From Siderastrea siderea (Eukaryota > Cnidaria > Anthozoa > Scleractinia > Rhizangiidae), in assembly GCA_964030785.1 (NCBI GenBank), contig OZ034976.1:1054001-1118000 (forward strand): a DNA stretch of 64,000 nt, read 5' to 3'. Shown here piece after piece: positions 38,491-49,898 of the stretch (the first letter of the stretch is position 1; each line of letters starts with the position of its first letter). The notes beneath the pieces are model-generated. The model saw only the letters and a program-made list of their open reading frames with translations. It was not told where the DNA came from and ran no database searches. A program made the position numbers and the translations under genes.

Positions 38491-39999
38491 AAGCCGCCGA
38501 ATGGATGTTTTGAAAACAGCGAAAGCTTAACACGAGGTAAGTGTTGTGTTTTGCTGCCGGCTAAAAATATTGAAGTGTTTAGCCTGTTTTTCCCACAACG
38601 ACGAACTTTTCGATTAAAAAACAGTGTGTCTTATAATACTCGTTTACTAGTTTTGTTTTTCGAAATGAAACTAATTTTTTGTCGCCTCGAAAAAAATTGA
38701 AAACCGAAGCGGTTCTGTTTAGCTCGCAATGTTTTCCCATTCCCCGCGTTGTTGTGAAAAAATCCTTTTCTACCCGAAAGACTATTTGATTTATTTTTAC
38801 TCACTCTCTGTATTTCTTTTTTCCACAGTCCAACGATGTGCTGACTGTAACGCGGTGAGACAAACGAGATGACAACTCGTATTTTCGCCGAGAAGAAAGC
38901 GAGCGGCTTGTTGAAAACAACAAGCAAACCTCCACGCAAAGTAAGCATCATTTTTTTCTGACTGTCAGCTAAAAAAAAAATATATAGATTTAGCCAAGCC
39001 TAAAAGCGGAACTCCATATCTACCGGTTACCATCGGTCGCCTATAAATTAGGTACTTGACCTCGTTAATTACTGTATAGTTTTATTAAGCGTATCATTTT
39101 AGTATAAACTTAGAGTTATAATTCTGTTTCGTGATTCAAGCAAATCTAGTTTATCTATTTGTGCTTTCACTTTAAGTTCGCTAGGCAAATTCATTTAATC
39201 GTTTATCGGCATTTTTCGTTTGTTTTGATTGCTGTTATTTTATTTGTCGCTTTGTATTTTGTAATTGGAGACGCGTGTTCGCTTCGAAACTACTAGAAAT
39301 TCTCTTTTGGTTTTGTTTACAGATTATTGCACAGTGTTGCACACATTTGACACATTTTGCCGTAAATTCAATCTGTTTACTGTGAATAAATTTAATTCTG
39401 TTTTACAACTGTCAATTGGAAAGCTATGTTCTTCTAATTCTGTTTGGCGACCGGATACGCTTCATTCGTTTTAAGTTCGCTAGGCAAATTCATTTAATCG
39501 TTGATCGGCATTTTTCATTTGTTTTGATTGCTGTTATTTTATTTGTCGCTTTATATTTTGTAATTGGAGACGCGTGTTCGCTTCGAAACTACTAGAAATT
39601 CTCTTTTGGTTTTGTTTACAGATTATTGCACAGTGTTGCACACATTTGACACATTTTGCCGTAAATTCAATCTGTTTACTGTGAATAAATTTAATTCTGT
39701 TTTACAACTGTCAATTGGAAAGCTATGTTCTTCTAATTCTGTTTGGCAACCGGATACGCTTCATTCGTTTTAAAATACAAAGGTCATGCTTTAGGTCAGA
39801 ATTATTTGTTCGCAAATTATTACTTTTCTGATCAACTTATACTCTTTCCCAGGGCGCGTGTTCCTTCCCAGGACATTAAACTTTGGACTCCGTGCCGCTG
39901 CCTGGCTTGCATAGTTCGTCATTGTGCCCTCGTCCTCTACCAGGTGCCTCTCTTCATGGAATCATGCCTCCAGACATCGTCGCAAGCCACCATATCCAG
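38491..39999 (+). other. Right-arm region with splice signals and duplicated blocks
   Basis: A pyrimidine tract and acceptor end at 38828. The next 112-bp segment contains an ATG at 38869, whose 24 codons run open to a donor (aaa/gtaagc, GT at 38941). Acceptors ttttgtttacag stand at 39322 and 39621. A block with accgaagcggttctgtttag occurs twice (near 38146 and 38696). Together these suggest a spliced plus-strand transcript, but no long protein is recognised. Confidence 0.45.
39170..39770 (+). repeat. 299-bp tandem duplication
   Basis: Two near-identical copies (39171-39469 and 39470-39768) differ at only a few bases. Each encodes the same 69-residue chance frame and one splice-acceptor-like site. 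Confidence 0.9.
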
Positions 40000-40816
40000 T
40001 TTAGACTTTGGACTCTGTTTTCTCTCACTTGTTGTGAAAAAAGTTTGACAATAAATTATTTGTTAAAATTTTTTGTGTTGTTTTTTGGAGTCAAGGACTA
40101 CCCCCGTTCCCCAAATTGGACTTTGGACTTTGAGCCCGCGTTTTCTCAGCGGGTTTACTTCCCCTTGAGCCCACGATCCCTTTTTCACACTGGGCAGCGG
40201 TTTCCCTTCAAAGAGGAACTCAAAGTCATCATGGAACCCTTATTTTTGTTTTCTCTCACTTGTTGTGAAAAAGGTTGACAATAAATTATTTTTTTTTTAT
40301 TTTCTTGTTTTTTTAGACTCAAGGACCACCCTCGTTCCCACCATTGGACTTTGGACTTTGAGCCCACGTTTTCTCAGCGGTTTTACTTCCCCTTGAGCCC
40401 ACGATCCCTTTTTCACACTGGGCAGCGGTTTCCCTTCAAAGAGGAACTCAAAGTCATCATGGAACCCTTATTTTTGTTTTCTCTCACTTGTTGTGAAAAA
40501 GGTTGACAATAAATTATTTTTTTTTTATTTTCTTGTTTTTTTAGACTCAAGGACCACCCTCGTTCCCACCATTGGACTTTGGACTTTGAGCCCACGTTTT
40601 CTCAGCGGTTTTACTTCCCCTTGAGCCCACGATCCCTTTTTCACACTGGGCAGCGGTTTCCCTTTCCAAATCACGTGACTTCCGGTTCCCATGAGCCCAC
40701 GATCCCCTTTTTCCCACTGGTCAGCGGTTTCCCCCACCGGAAGTTCCTCTACTCACGTGATCGCTCTCGACCAATCAGAAGCCAGGAAAAGGGCCAAACG
40801 GTCCCCCCTTACTACT
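40000..40816 (-). repeat. Right terminal inverted repeat with two units plus a decayed third
   Basis: This is the reverse complement of the left end. The unique outer part is 40663-40816. Full units are 40435-40662 and 40207-40434. A diverged partial unit lies at about 40015-40206. Each unit carries AATAAA on the plus strand. Confidence 0.93.
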
Positions 40817-40822
40817 CAGTCG
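40817..40822. repeat. Right 6-bp target-site duplication of the Polinton (cagtcg)
   Basis: Identical to 18310-18315. It abuts the right TIR end ...ttactact. Confidence 0.95.
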
Positions 40823-42016
40823 AAACGCAACTCCCACAGAGAATTGAGTTTACCAAAGCAAGAAAACTGGTTTGCTTATCGGGAGGTAAGTAAAAAGCTT
40901 CTAGGTCAGAATCAGAGATAAAACCGAGGTATTTTATTCTTTTTTGCGGGGTGAAAACACACTTTTTGAGTCCAAGGGTGTACCCAAGAGAAAAGAGGGT
41001 ATATGCAGCAAGGAAAACCGCAGCCTTGGAAGCTTCAAGACGTGTTTCGTCAGAAGGGGTAGCTAAAGTACTCGCCGAAGGGTAGGAGGTTTTGGATTGC
41101 AACTCACCATTGTGCCTATCGTCAATATACAAAGAACATGGTACTCCTATTGAACGCAAAAAATGCGATACTAGGAGACCTGTAGAATGATAAACATAGG
41201 CAGAAATTTTCCAACCAAAAGGAATGGTGTTGGAAACAAAATACCATCCTCTCCACCTAATGCCAAAGAAAGTACGACTAGACACATCCAAAAGAACATG
41301 ATCATAGCCAGATTTATCGTCCAGCGTTGTCTGGTAACATCCTTTTGTGAGGTATCTGGGTAATTGCGATAAGTTGTCCAAACGAAAAGGGCGGTCGACC
41401 ATCCAAAGGTTCAGAAAGCGGTTATCGTGACAAAGGCGAGGTTTTGTCGGTTCAACAGTCAAAGGCATGACGAGATGTGGAGGGTCCACCTCACCAACCC
41501 TCCCTAAGACTGATATAGCGCCACTACACACCCTTTCAAGCAACGTGTTGACAATAAAATCAACAAAATTATTACAAGATTTGTTATTATCAAATTCACT
41601 GCGGGGGGGAATAACAGAGTCATAAGCGCGTCCCTTAAAATGTCCTTTGAACGGCCGAAAAAACTTGAAGAGAGAGACTTTATTCTTAATCCAGTCAAGG
41701 ACTTCATCCGCGCGGTCATAGGTACTGAGACTCGCAATTTTCTCACAGACTTCGCTGTGAAGGTGAAGCTGACCAGCAATGAAAACATCAGGGTTGCGGA
41801 AACGGAGGGTCGTAATGTCAGGGACAATCTTCCCGGAACAGATACTTTGAACAAAGCCAAAATCGAAACAAGGGGCTGTCAATTCCACCTCAGACTCTAG
41901 TGGCCACATATCCATGGTTACCCACTCATTGACTCTAGACTTAAAGACAGCAACACAGGGAGTGGGATCAAATGTACTGTGCTCGGCACGAGGCGTGAGC
42001 GGTTTTGCTTGATTCT
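40817..42016 (-). CDS. Reverse transcriptase of the DIRS-like element (upstream fragment)
   Basis: This is the upstream half of the RT/RNase H frame, ended by the Polinton insertion. The RT palm reads LYIDDRHNG (near 41125), and conserved blocks include FKGRAYDSVIPPRSE, PTKPRLCHDNRFLN, LDDKSGYDHVLLD and KYLGFISD. An ATG lies at 41915, but the frame is open further up to a splice acceptor (ctgtag, AG at 42017-42018) after a T-rich tract, so the exon probably starts at 42016. It copies element RNA into cDNA. The palm residues are intact. The stop reached after the target duplication belongs to the Polinton end. Confidence 0.9.
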
Positions 42017-42345
42017 ACAGGGCAAAACAGAAAAATGCTGGAATTAAAAACCCAAGTAGAAAGAAAAAGGCGAAAATGTAAAGTAAAAAACAAAATAGTG
42101 GCCACCAGAGGAGGAGGAATGACAGCTTGACCCAGATAAACCGGGAGGAGAGTTGTACCCCTGTTTCAAGCGACAATCCAACTCAACTGGTAACAAAAGG
42201 AAAGGGAAACGAAAAAAGCCGCAAACAAGAAAAACAAAAGAAGGGAGAACAAACGCTAACAAAAACTAAACAACAACAAAAAACACTTTATTATAACTCG
42301 ATTCAGCATGAGTTGACAACATTTAATGGAAATTATGGCTTATTT

Positions 42346-42920
42346 TGAGGATGAGCAGATTTTGCATTTTGAAAGGCAATGCAATTTCTTAACAAATGCT
42401 GACTAGAACCACAAAAATAGCACAAGCTTGAGCGGACACGATGGGCGGGGTAAGGTGCCTGACTGCGTCTGGTCTCATTGAAGCCCCCACTACGACGAGA
42501 AGTGCCTGGGTTACCAAACTGACTGGTGTTAAATCGCCTCCATACTTGAGGGGGGGAAGACTATGATCAGGCTGCATATGCTTCAAAAGCTTGTTTGTCT
42601 TCTCAAGGACTTTTACTCTTGACTGGATCGCCAACCAGAGCAACCAACAAGTCTCTCAAAGACTTCTGTGGTAAATTCTTAGCATGTTTCTGGATCTCAT
42701 CGAGGACACACTCATACTCTCTTGCTTTGTCATGATTATAGACCTTTGCGACTTTAACAAGGGCCTCTAGGTCAAGTATGGCGTCTTCAGGATCAAAGCG
42801 TGTCTTCTCAATTGTCCTGTGGAGGGTCTTAAGGGCTAGGGCCACTGGATTTGACTGGTCGTTACCCTCCAACTTTTTGAGCCTCTCTTCAAAAGCTTTT
42901 AAATTTAAGGGCTCTTGATA
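42346..42920 (-). pseudogene. Gag exon 2 of the DIRS-like element, frameshifted
   Basis: It starts after a splice acceptor (tttttgttttag) near 42921 with a helical segment (LKTLHRTIEKTRFDPEDA). It shifts frame near 42620 and again at a C7 run near 42550. The last frame carries a CCHC zinc knuckle, CYFCGSSQHLLRNC, near 42410. With two shifts the Gag is probably inactive, although the C-run break could be a sequencing error. Confidence 0.7.
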
Positions 42921-43655
42921 CTAAAACAAAAAAGGAAACCAGGTAAGAAAAGGATAAGCACACAAATCTGCCCACAAAATAATAAAACACTCTGCCTACT
43001 AGGTAAATAACATCTCCCGAACGCACTAAACGAGGGAGCTGGCACAAAGCCGTCAAAAACTGTTGACATATTTCCAAAACACTAACACAAGCGGAAACGA
43101 TATCCGAAAATTGGCGGCCTCGCGCGCCAAAAGAAATTACAAACAAAAGCTAGAAAGAGAAACCGAACAAAAAATAAGTGAAAACGTGATTTGCATAAGG
43201 TGAGAAAAGATTCGCAAACAAACTGCCGTGTTTGCTGTACGGGAAAAGAATAAATAAATAACAACGTGCAAAGCACGTTATGGCCCGTTGGCCCTATTAA
43301 GAGGGAAAATAAAACTTGATAAACTGCACAAACAACCAGCAGCTTTTCCAGCGTGTGGCAAAATGAGATGTTTTAAAAAAGCAAACGAGCAAACCATGTT
43401 TTACTGAGAGCAAAAAACCTTTAGCCACACTTGTAGAATATAACATACACTACCGCGTTAGAGGCGTTTTACAAAAACACCAAAAACATATTTGAACAAC
43501 ATAAGTTCAGGATTTTCACTCGCGCTCGAGCGGCAAAATTGTCCGATCAGTCGTGCCTAACCGGTAAATTGCATTCAATTGCATTCAAGTGACATGTCGA
43601 AATTCCGACCAGCATTTGTTTGCAACAGGATTTCCATTCACTCGTAAAGCTCTCA

Positions 43656-43960
43656 GTCGCTCTCGAGAGCATCACTCGCGCTCGAGTGGCATCACTCACA
43701 AAACACCGGAGTGGTTAAATAACGCTCGACTAGCAAACTGCATTTCTTATGGTCGAGTAACAAGCTTTTCTTCAGTCGCTCTCGACTGGCATCACTCGCA
43801 CTCGAGTGGCATCACTCACAAAACACCGGAGTGGTTAAATAACCCTCGACTAGCAAACTGCATTTCACATGGTCGAGTAACAAGCTTTCCTTCAGTCGCT
43901 CTCGACTGGCATCGCTCGCACTCGAGCGGCATCACTCGCATTTAAATAACACGCCGCACT
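43656..43960. repeat. 120-bp tandem repeats with ctcgag-containing motifs in the Gag intron
   Basis: About two and a half copies with period 120 bp (aaaacaccggagtggttaaa at 43700 and 43820). Each holds several cactcgagtggcatcactc motifs. Confidence 0.85.
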
Positions 43961-44052
43961 CGAGTGGCATACATCTCAAAAACAGACGTAAGAGCAAAAA
44001 TAAGCTAAAACCAGTAAATGAAACGGGAAGAAAGGAAAACGGTTGTTTTACC

Positions 44053-44258
44053 TCAAGTGGAGGATCAGGGACTGCATGAGGTCCAGCAACTTCAGCAATT
44101 TCAGCAACTTCTGGTTCGGCCACGTGTGCAGGACCCGGAGCAGGAACGGCAACCGCCGGTTGAGGACCTTGAGGAACAGGCAATTCTGCTTGGGCGTTTG
44201 CTAAAATATCTGGAGCTCTAACTTGCAAAGGCCGTTGGATTTGCGGCGGTTGGGCCAT
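44053..44258 (-). CDS. Gag exon 1 of the DIRS-like element
   Basis: It starts MAQPPQIQRPLQVRAPD at an ATG. The rest is Pro/Ala/Glu-rich (AEPEVAEIAEVAG) and ends at a donor (gag/gtaaaa, GT at 44052) that would join exon 2 at 42920. The low-complexity composition resembles retrotransposon Gag N-termini. The intron-exon model is inferred from splice signals alone. Confidence 0.5.
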
Positions 44259-44340
44259 GACGCGGTGCCAACAGAGTAATGACTTCGTTCCTACTTCAAG
44301 TGATGTCGTAGGAGAAATGTGCACAATAGAAGAAAACATG

Positions 44341-46416
44341 ATAATATATACAGCGTAGAGAATTGTGGGATATATATTGTTATGTTAATATTCATTTATT
44401 ATTTCCGGTACTTGAAATACTGATATATTCATCATAAGAGCATACATGCTTTGACAAACTATCCTGTTTGGAAAATCAGGAATTAGATTTCTACTGATAA
44501 GAATAACTAAAAGGAGTAAAAAAATTAAGAAAACTGAAAATAGTAAACCAATTACAAGTAAACAAAAAAAACAAGCAAAAAGAAAAACCTATTGAGAAAC
44601 GCTCCAGGATAAACGCTACTTTAATGAAAAAACTGCGGGAGAACTTTGTGTTTATATAATAAGTATAAAAGCTTGTACAGTTAAACATCTTTTTTTAGGT
44701 TTGATGAAGTGAATTTTTCCGCAAAATCTCTCGATAGCTTGCGTGCTCACATTTGAAGATTTTATGTTTTTTTTTCTAAATTGGGTCAATTGATTTTACC
44801 AATAAGCTATCTTTAAACTATCTTTATATTAACAGGCTCCTTAACTTAAATTTTTACAACTTTTGTTTCTGAAAAATACCCCCAGTAGTCTTAAAATTAA
44901 TAACGCATTCATTGCTTTTACAACTTTAAACCTCGACTTCTTACTGGAAAATGTCTCAATGTGAAAATATATATATTTATTTCAATTAAGAATAGAAAAC
45001 GTAAGTTAATCTAATAACTGAAAATTTATATCAACTGATGCCTCTTTCACGAATAATTACCAGTTCTCATTGAAAGTTAAGTTAAATCAGATGCCATCAT
45101 CGATTTTATTTTTTTTCTGTTTTCACCCACTTCAGTAGAATGTTAAATTTCAGTGACTTAAACACGACTGTTTAAAGAGGCTCAATTAACGATATTTTGA
45201 CACAACTGTATTTCCTCGAATATTGTCCCTCCATTTAGGAATATTATCAATTTGAAAATAATTTCGCCTAAAACTAACCTCTAACAAGCGCCCGCCTTTC
45301 TCAACCCGTTTGAGACCAAAATAAACCAGTGAATGGATTAAGTTTAATTTTAGTTAAAAGCCACTGAAGAACGTTTTTGCGGTGCTTTCCGTTTTTTCCA
45401 ATAGTTTTTTCAAATTGTATGTTGTATACTTCACAGTATTCTACGATCGAGGTAAAGAGAAACTCACCTTCAGATGGTGACTTGTATGTCTTCAGAGGCG
45501 ACGTGATATCCCAGAAACAATACGTAGAGGAATCGCTAGCAAAAGTGTGTTATTCCGTTAAGTTTGAAAATTTGGGTGTTTTGACACATCTACCTGTAGG
45601 GTTGCTAACAACTTAGTTTTTTCGTTTTCTGATTTGTTGAATACGCCCTTTGTAGCTGAAAGTCACGTGACTAAGGTGGGTCCTTATTCTTTAATCGTTA
45701 GTTTTATTAGCCAATGACGTCACGTTAGTGACGTCGTATGGCTACTGTCAGAGCCTAAAAATCAATGATATACGTGATGTCTGTCTTAGCTTACGGCTTA
45801 GGAGGCTGGGGGGGGGGGGATATTCTGTGAGACGACAGAATTGTGCATTGTGCACCGGGACAATGAAACCCAGGGGTTTCAATAAAATTTGAAGTAGGCA
45901 GCTCGTCTGAATAGAGTAACCGACTGTATCAAATAGGGGTTTGAAACAATCTTCCTTTAATTACTTTAATTTAGGGCAAAAAGTAGCCGACTTTTCTGAG
46001 CGAAATAGCCGGCGCTTTTCGTCGGCCGTCGGTGCTTATTGAAAGCACTGGAAACCCTTACCTTATCAGCGGCACATACCCTTACAGCTTATACTATGGG
46101 AGTACCCCCGGGCCTTGAAGTGTTTTGCATTGGCGAGTCTGGATCAACAGGAACTATTTAATTTTCGTTCGAATGCACTCTTTTGTATACTTGAGGTCTG
46201 GCAGGATTGTATTCTCACTGTAGTTCTGCGTTTACTTAGCCATGGTACAAACTTCCACAGCAACAAAAACATCAGAAATTATCAGCACAAGACGGACTCG
46301 TCAGTTTCAAATTTCATACTTAAGATTGTTTTGGTGGGGGGGGGGGAGGGCTGAGGGGTTAGGGTAGGACTTACCAGAGGTCTAAAAACCCGTAGGTTGT
46401 CAGGATAAATTTCACC
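44341..46416. other. Non-coding flank of the DIRS-like element
   Basis: No gene was recognised. The stretch around 45000-45500 shows diverged similarity to the repeated blocks at 7.4-9.7 kb (ctgatgcctctttcac, aggtaaagagaaactcacct), consistent with duplication of the PAN-EGF-fibrinogen-like locus. A G-rich run lies near 45809-45820. Confidence 0.45.
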
Positions 46417-47799
46417 TTCCCTGCTAGCAGAGGCCCCTTTTCCTTTGTTTTCGCTGAGCTGACGGGCGGGACGAAAAGCGACCTCTGCCATGGGTCGAAA
46501 TGAACTGTGTTGAGCATGCGCCACGGTTACTTAGCGACCGAAACGTCACGTGATGCTTTTAGCACGTGATCAGCTGACGACTCGCACCTTTCTCAACTAG
46601 CGCGCCAAGAAACACCTGCACAGTTCGTCTAGAGATAGTTGTTGTCTAATCTACGGTATTAATTTCAAGTTATCTGGACAAGGAAGCTTTTTTAACATGA
46701 CCACAACTCCAGGAATCAAAGAGAATTTAACCTATTGAAGGCTGCGTGTTTCATGACCGCTTCACTAAATTAGCAGTTGGTAATAAACAACCCAGGTGCA
46801 GTACGAAAGGACAATTTATAGGTTCGAAAAAACAACACTCACTTGATCTAGAATAGTTAAATTTTCTCACTTTTAAATAAAATACACCAGTTGTCAATTA
46901 AGAATTATCCAAAAATACAATCTCAAAGTCAAAATTTTGAAAATTTCCGCAAGAGATTTCTCATGTTGTCTCGCGCGCAACAGAGCATTTGTGTCTGTTT
47001 AGGTCAGATTACTACTCTTCGAAATTTTTTGAATGAAGGTACACAGAAGAAGAGACAGTAAGCTTTTCTAAATAATAGATTTATTAAAACACGCCTTCAC
47101 TTGTTTCTGAAGACCAAACTCGTTCAATTCTTTCTTCGAGGGAAGCTACGCACAAGCGATCGCTCGATGTGCAAGTTATTTTGAAGAGCATTTGGTGATG
47201 CGAACTGTGCACGTTTTTCAAAACTTTTACGAAAACTGTAAGGAATATGAAGAATCCCTCAATTAAAAAGCGATTTCGATACAAGTTTACAATCAAATGT
47301 GTAATTTACTCTACCGTAGACTCGTAGAAGTGCTGGAGCATTTCACAGAAAGTCCGTAGCTCGAAAAATCTTTGGAGGTGGAAGGTTGTCCTTCGCCTTG
47401 ACAGATGTTTTCTTCGCTCTAAATTTTATTCCTTAACTTGTCGAGTGTTTCTTAGAGCTTCTTCTTTCGATTGTTTATCTTTCCGTCATCCATGTTAACA
47501 AAAACGAGAGAAAGTAGACTTTGTAACTCTTCACGAGTTTTGCTCTCTTTCCAGGACGGCATGTTACTATGCGGGCTCACTAAATGACAGCGGAATAACT
47601 GTAAAGGAATGCGCGAGATACAGTGGGCTCAAGTCACGGTCAGCAAACAATACAGGGAGCATGCGTTTTGGAAACCACCGTCCACGACCATGGACGGCGG
47701 TTGAATCAAAGGGAGTTTCGACCCATGGCAGAGGTCGCTTTTCGTCCCGCCCGTTAGCTCAGCGAATACAAAGGAAAAGGGGCCTCTGCTAGCAGGGAA
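46417..47799. mobile_element. Mutator-like non-autonomous element with ~100-bp TIRs
   Basis: The TIRs start ttccctgctagcagaggccc and extend about 90-100 bp inward. A perfect 9-bp target duplication aatttcacc flanks both ends (46408-46416 and 47800-47808). Long TIRs with 9-bp duplications are typical of Mutator/MULE elements. No transposase frame is visible inside. Confidence 0.8.
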
Positions 47800-47808
47800 A
47801 ATTTCACC

Positions 47809-49898
47809 ATATTGTGAAAAAAATAAAAAAAACGTCATTGGCTCTGCGCGCATTGCGTGCCTATGTTTGTGACAGTTATCTAGTTCCAGCAATGGCAGAG
47901 GACAGCGGCTAATAAGATACATTTGTAAAGTATCAGAGGTCAAAATTTCGACGGTACTGAACTGAACTGAACTGAACTGATTCAAACTTGAGAGGCTCTT
48001 GACACAGGAAGTGACGTTGCTTTTTGTTTTTGACCGCTGACAAAGGTAAAGTATTCACGGGCCTAGTTTAAAACTGCTGGACGTCATGCATAGCATAGCA
48101 TTTTTTTCGTCGGTACCTGGCTAGCGAAACAATTTCAAATAAAGTTTTTAGTCTAAGGAAACAACGCAATACAATCTGCAAAGACTAAGCCTTATCAACA
48201 TGCATGTTCTACTCCCTATTTTCGTTATCAGTTTTTATGGTACTAGTTGTGAGAATTTGCTTACACATTGAGTTTACTTACACATTCTTTTCTTCTCATA
48301 GCCTATATGTTAAATGAAGTTGTGATTTTGTAAAGAGAAAATAGACGTTTAAAGAAATTAGAAGCTCAAAGGGTTAATCATGCTTGGAACAAACGGGCCC
48401 TGATAGAAAACTTAATCGCCAGATGTGCGCGGAAACACCAGGTGCGTGCAGAAAAGAAATTACCCGATACGTGTAGAAATCGCAGAAGCCAGCGGAAATC
48501 ACCAGATTTGTGCAAAGTTACCAGACGCCCGCGGAATTCACCAAGTTCGCACGGATACGCAGCTAATGTCTCTCTTTTAAAAGAAACTAACGGCTCCTGC
48601 TAGTCTAACTTACAAAGCGTTTTAACAGGCATAACAGGACTTATCTACTTTATTAGTTTGCGCAACGTTTCTTCATGTAACCTATAAGGTAAACAATGAA
48701 GCTGTCTATGAAATGAAAAAAGTTAACCTTGTGCATGTCAGTTTACAGTTTACATTATCTTTATACATTTTCAACAAGTTTTTTGAATTCCGATTGGCTC
48801 AAGACGATTTGCCGTGTTGTAGTAGCTTTAAGTCGTGACGACATTTCAGGAGCCCTTTCACATTCCATGTTGGAATTAGACAACTGGTAAAAGAGGGCCT
48901 AGATGGAAGGGTTAGCATAACAGCTAACATTAAAATTTTACGCCATTTAACAGCTAACAGTAAAAAAATCGCTGTAACAGTTAAAATAAATGAATGAATA
49001 AAAATTTACACAAAGATCGAGAAAATGGCCTTTTTCTCATGTTAATAGCAATTTCATCAGTAACATCACTTCTGTAGTTTCAGTTATCCATTTTTCTTGT
49101 TTCATTTAGTATCTAGAATGTGTTGTAACACTTCACTGTAAAAATTCGGGCTGTATAACACTTTATAGTAAAAATATATGGGCCATAACATCTAGAAGTA
49201 AACCCCATCTAGGCCCTCTGGTATTAGTCACTAAGAGCAGTAACTCATACTAAAAGGAAACATGCTGACATGATTGGTTATCCAGAAATGACAAATGATA
49301 AGTCCCCTTAATCAGGTGATGGTCGGGTTTGTTCTTGGTGCTGCTTGTTTTTCGTTACAAACAAGAAAATTAATTTTAGGATTGAAGCAGCCGTGCACGC
49401 TTTTGCTACAGTGTCTCCAGCAAAAAACAACAAATCACAGAGTTGAATTCGCTTTAATACATGGAACCAGCTAATTCCAGAACGATGCAAAGAAAAGTCG
49501 CTTAGAGAAGCGTGTAACGAAAGTATGGCGATGTTTAGCGCGAGCGATTCAACTGAAAAGAAAGAAAAAACACACAACTTAAAATGCAAAAATTACAAGT
49601 GAAAACGAAGCGAACGAAAAAGCAGCCAAAATACGGGACGATAAATACAATTACAAAGTAAAAACTTAGCAACGTAGCAACTAACTCCGAAACTGACGAA
49701 CTGATGAACTGAACTATAAACTGACATCAGTTCTTGCATTTAACTTATATCGCATACGCACTCAGAAGTCCCTTTTGGTGGGTAATTAGTGTAAAATATT
49801 TCAGCGCGCATACAAATTGCACATAATAACGCACAAATAAATTCTACAAGAATTTTTGTTTTCAATTCTGATTGTCTTTACTCGAAGGAGTAAAGGGC
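47809..49898. other. Non-coding spacer
   Basis: No gene was recognised. Short frames, including 93 codons at 49308-49589, show no domain. A ctgaactgaactgaactga run lies near 47959. Confidence 0.4.

Larger units (their letters stand above)
18316..40816 (-). mobile_element. Polinton/Maverick (adintovirus-like) element, 22.5 kb
   Basis: The ends are exact inverted repeats starting agtagtaaggggggacc, with AG...CT termini and cagtcg 6-bp target duplications. Both are as described for Polintons. It carries the family hallmark genes: protein-primed PolB, retroviral-type integrase, FtsK/HerA-like ATPase, adenain-like protease, double-jelly-roll capsid and penton-like proteins. Most genes are on the minus strand and three transcription units are on the plus strand. 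The outer TIR segments encode the identical 70-residue chance frame on both sides (18395-18607 and 40525-40737), so the ends have hardly diverged and insertion is probably recent. Confidence 0.97.
15600..44340 (-). mobile_element. DIRS/Ngaro-type tyrosine-recombinase retrotransposon, split by the Polinton
   Basis: Reading along the minus strand, the order is Gag exon 1 (44258-44053), Gag exon 2 (about 42920-42346), reverse transcriptase (42016-40817), RNase H (18315-17240) and tyrosine recombinase (17017-15683). An AATAAA signal lies at 15665-15660. RT and RNase H sit in the same phase on either side of the 22.5-kb Polinton, so one ORF was interrupted. No DDE integrase belonging to this element is present, as expected for elements that integrate through a tyrosine recombinase. 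No methyltransferase domain was seen, which favours a Ngaro- or PAT-like assignment over DIRS1. The outer limits are approximate because terminal repeats could not be resolved. Confidence 0.8.

Noticed and set aside
43656..43960. Possible CRISPR-like array
   Set aside because: Repeats are 120 bp and contiguous without unique spacers, in a eukaryotic retroelement intron.
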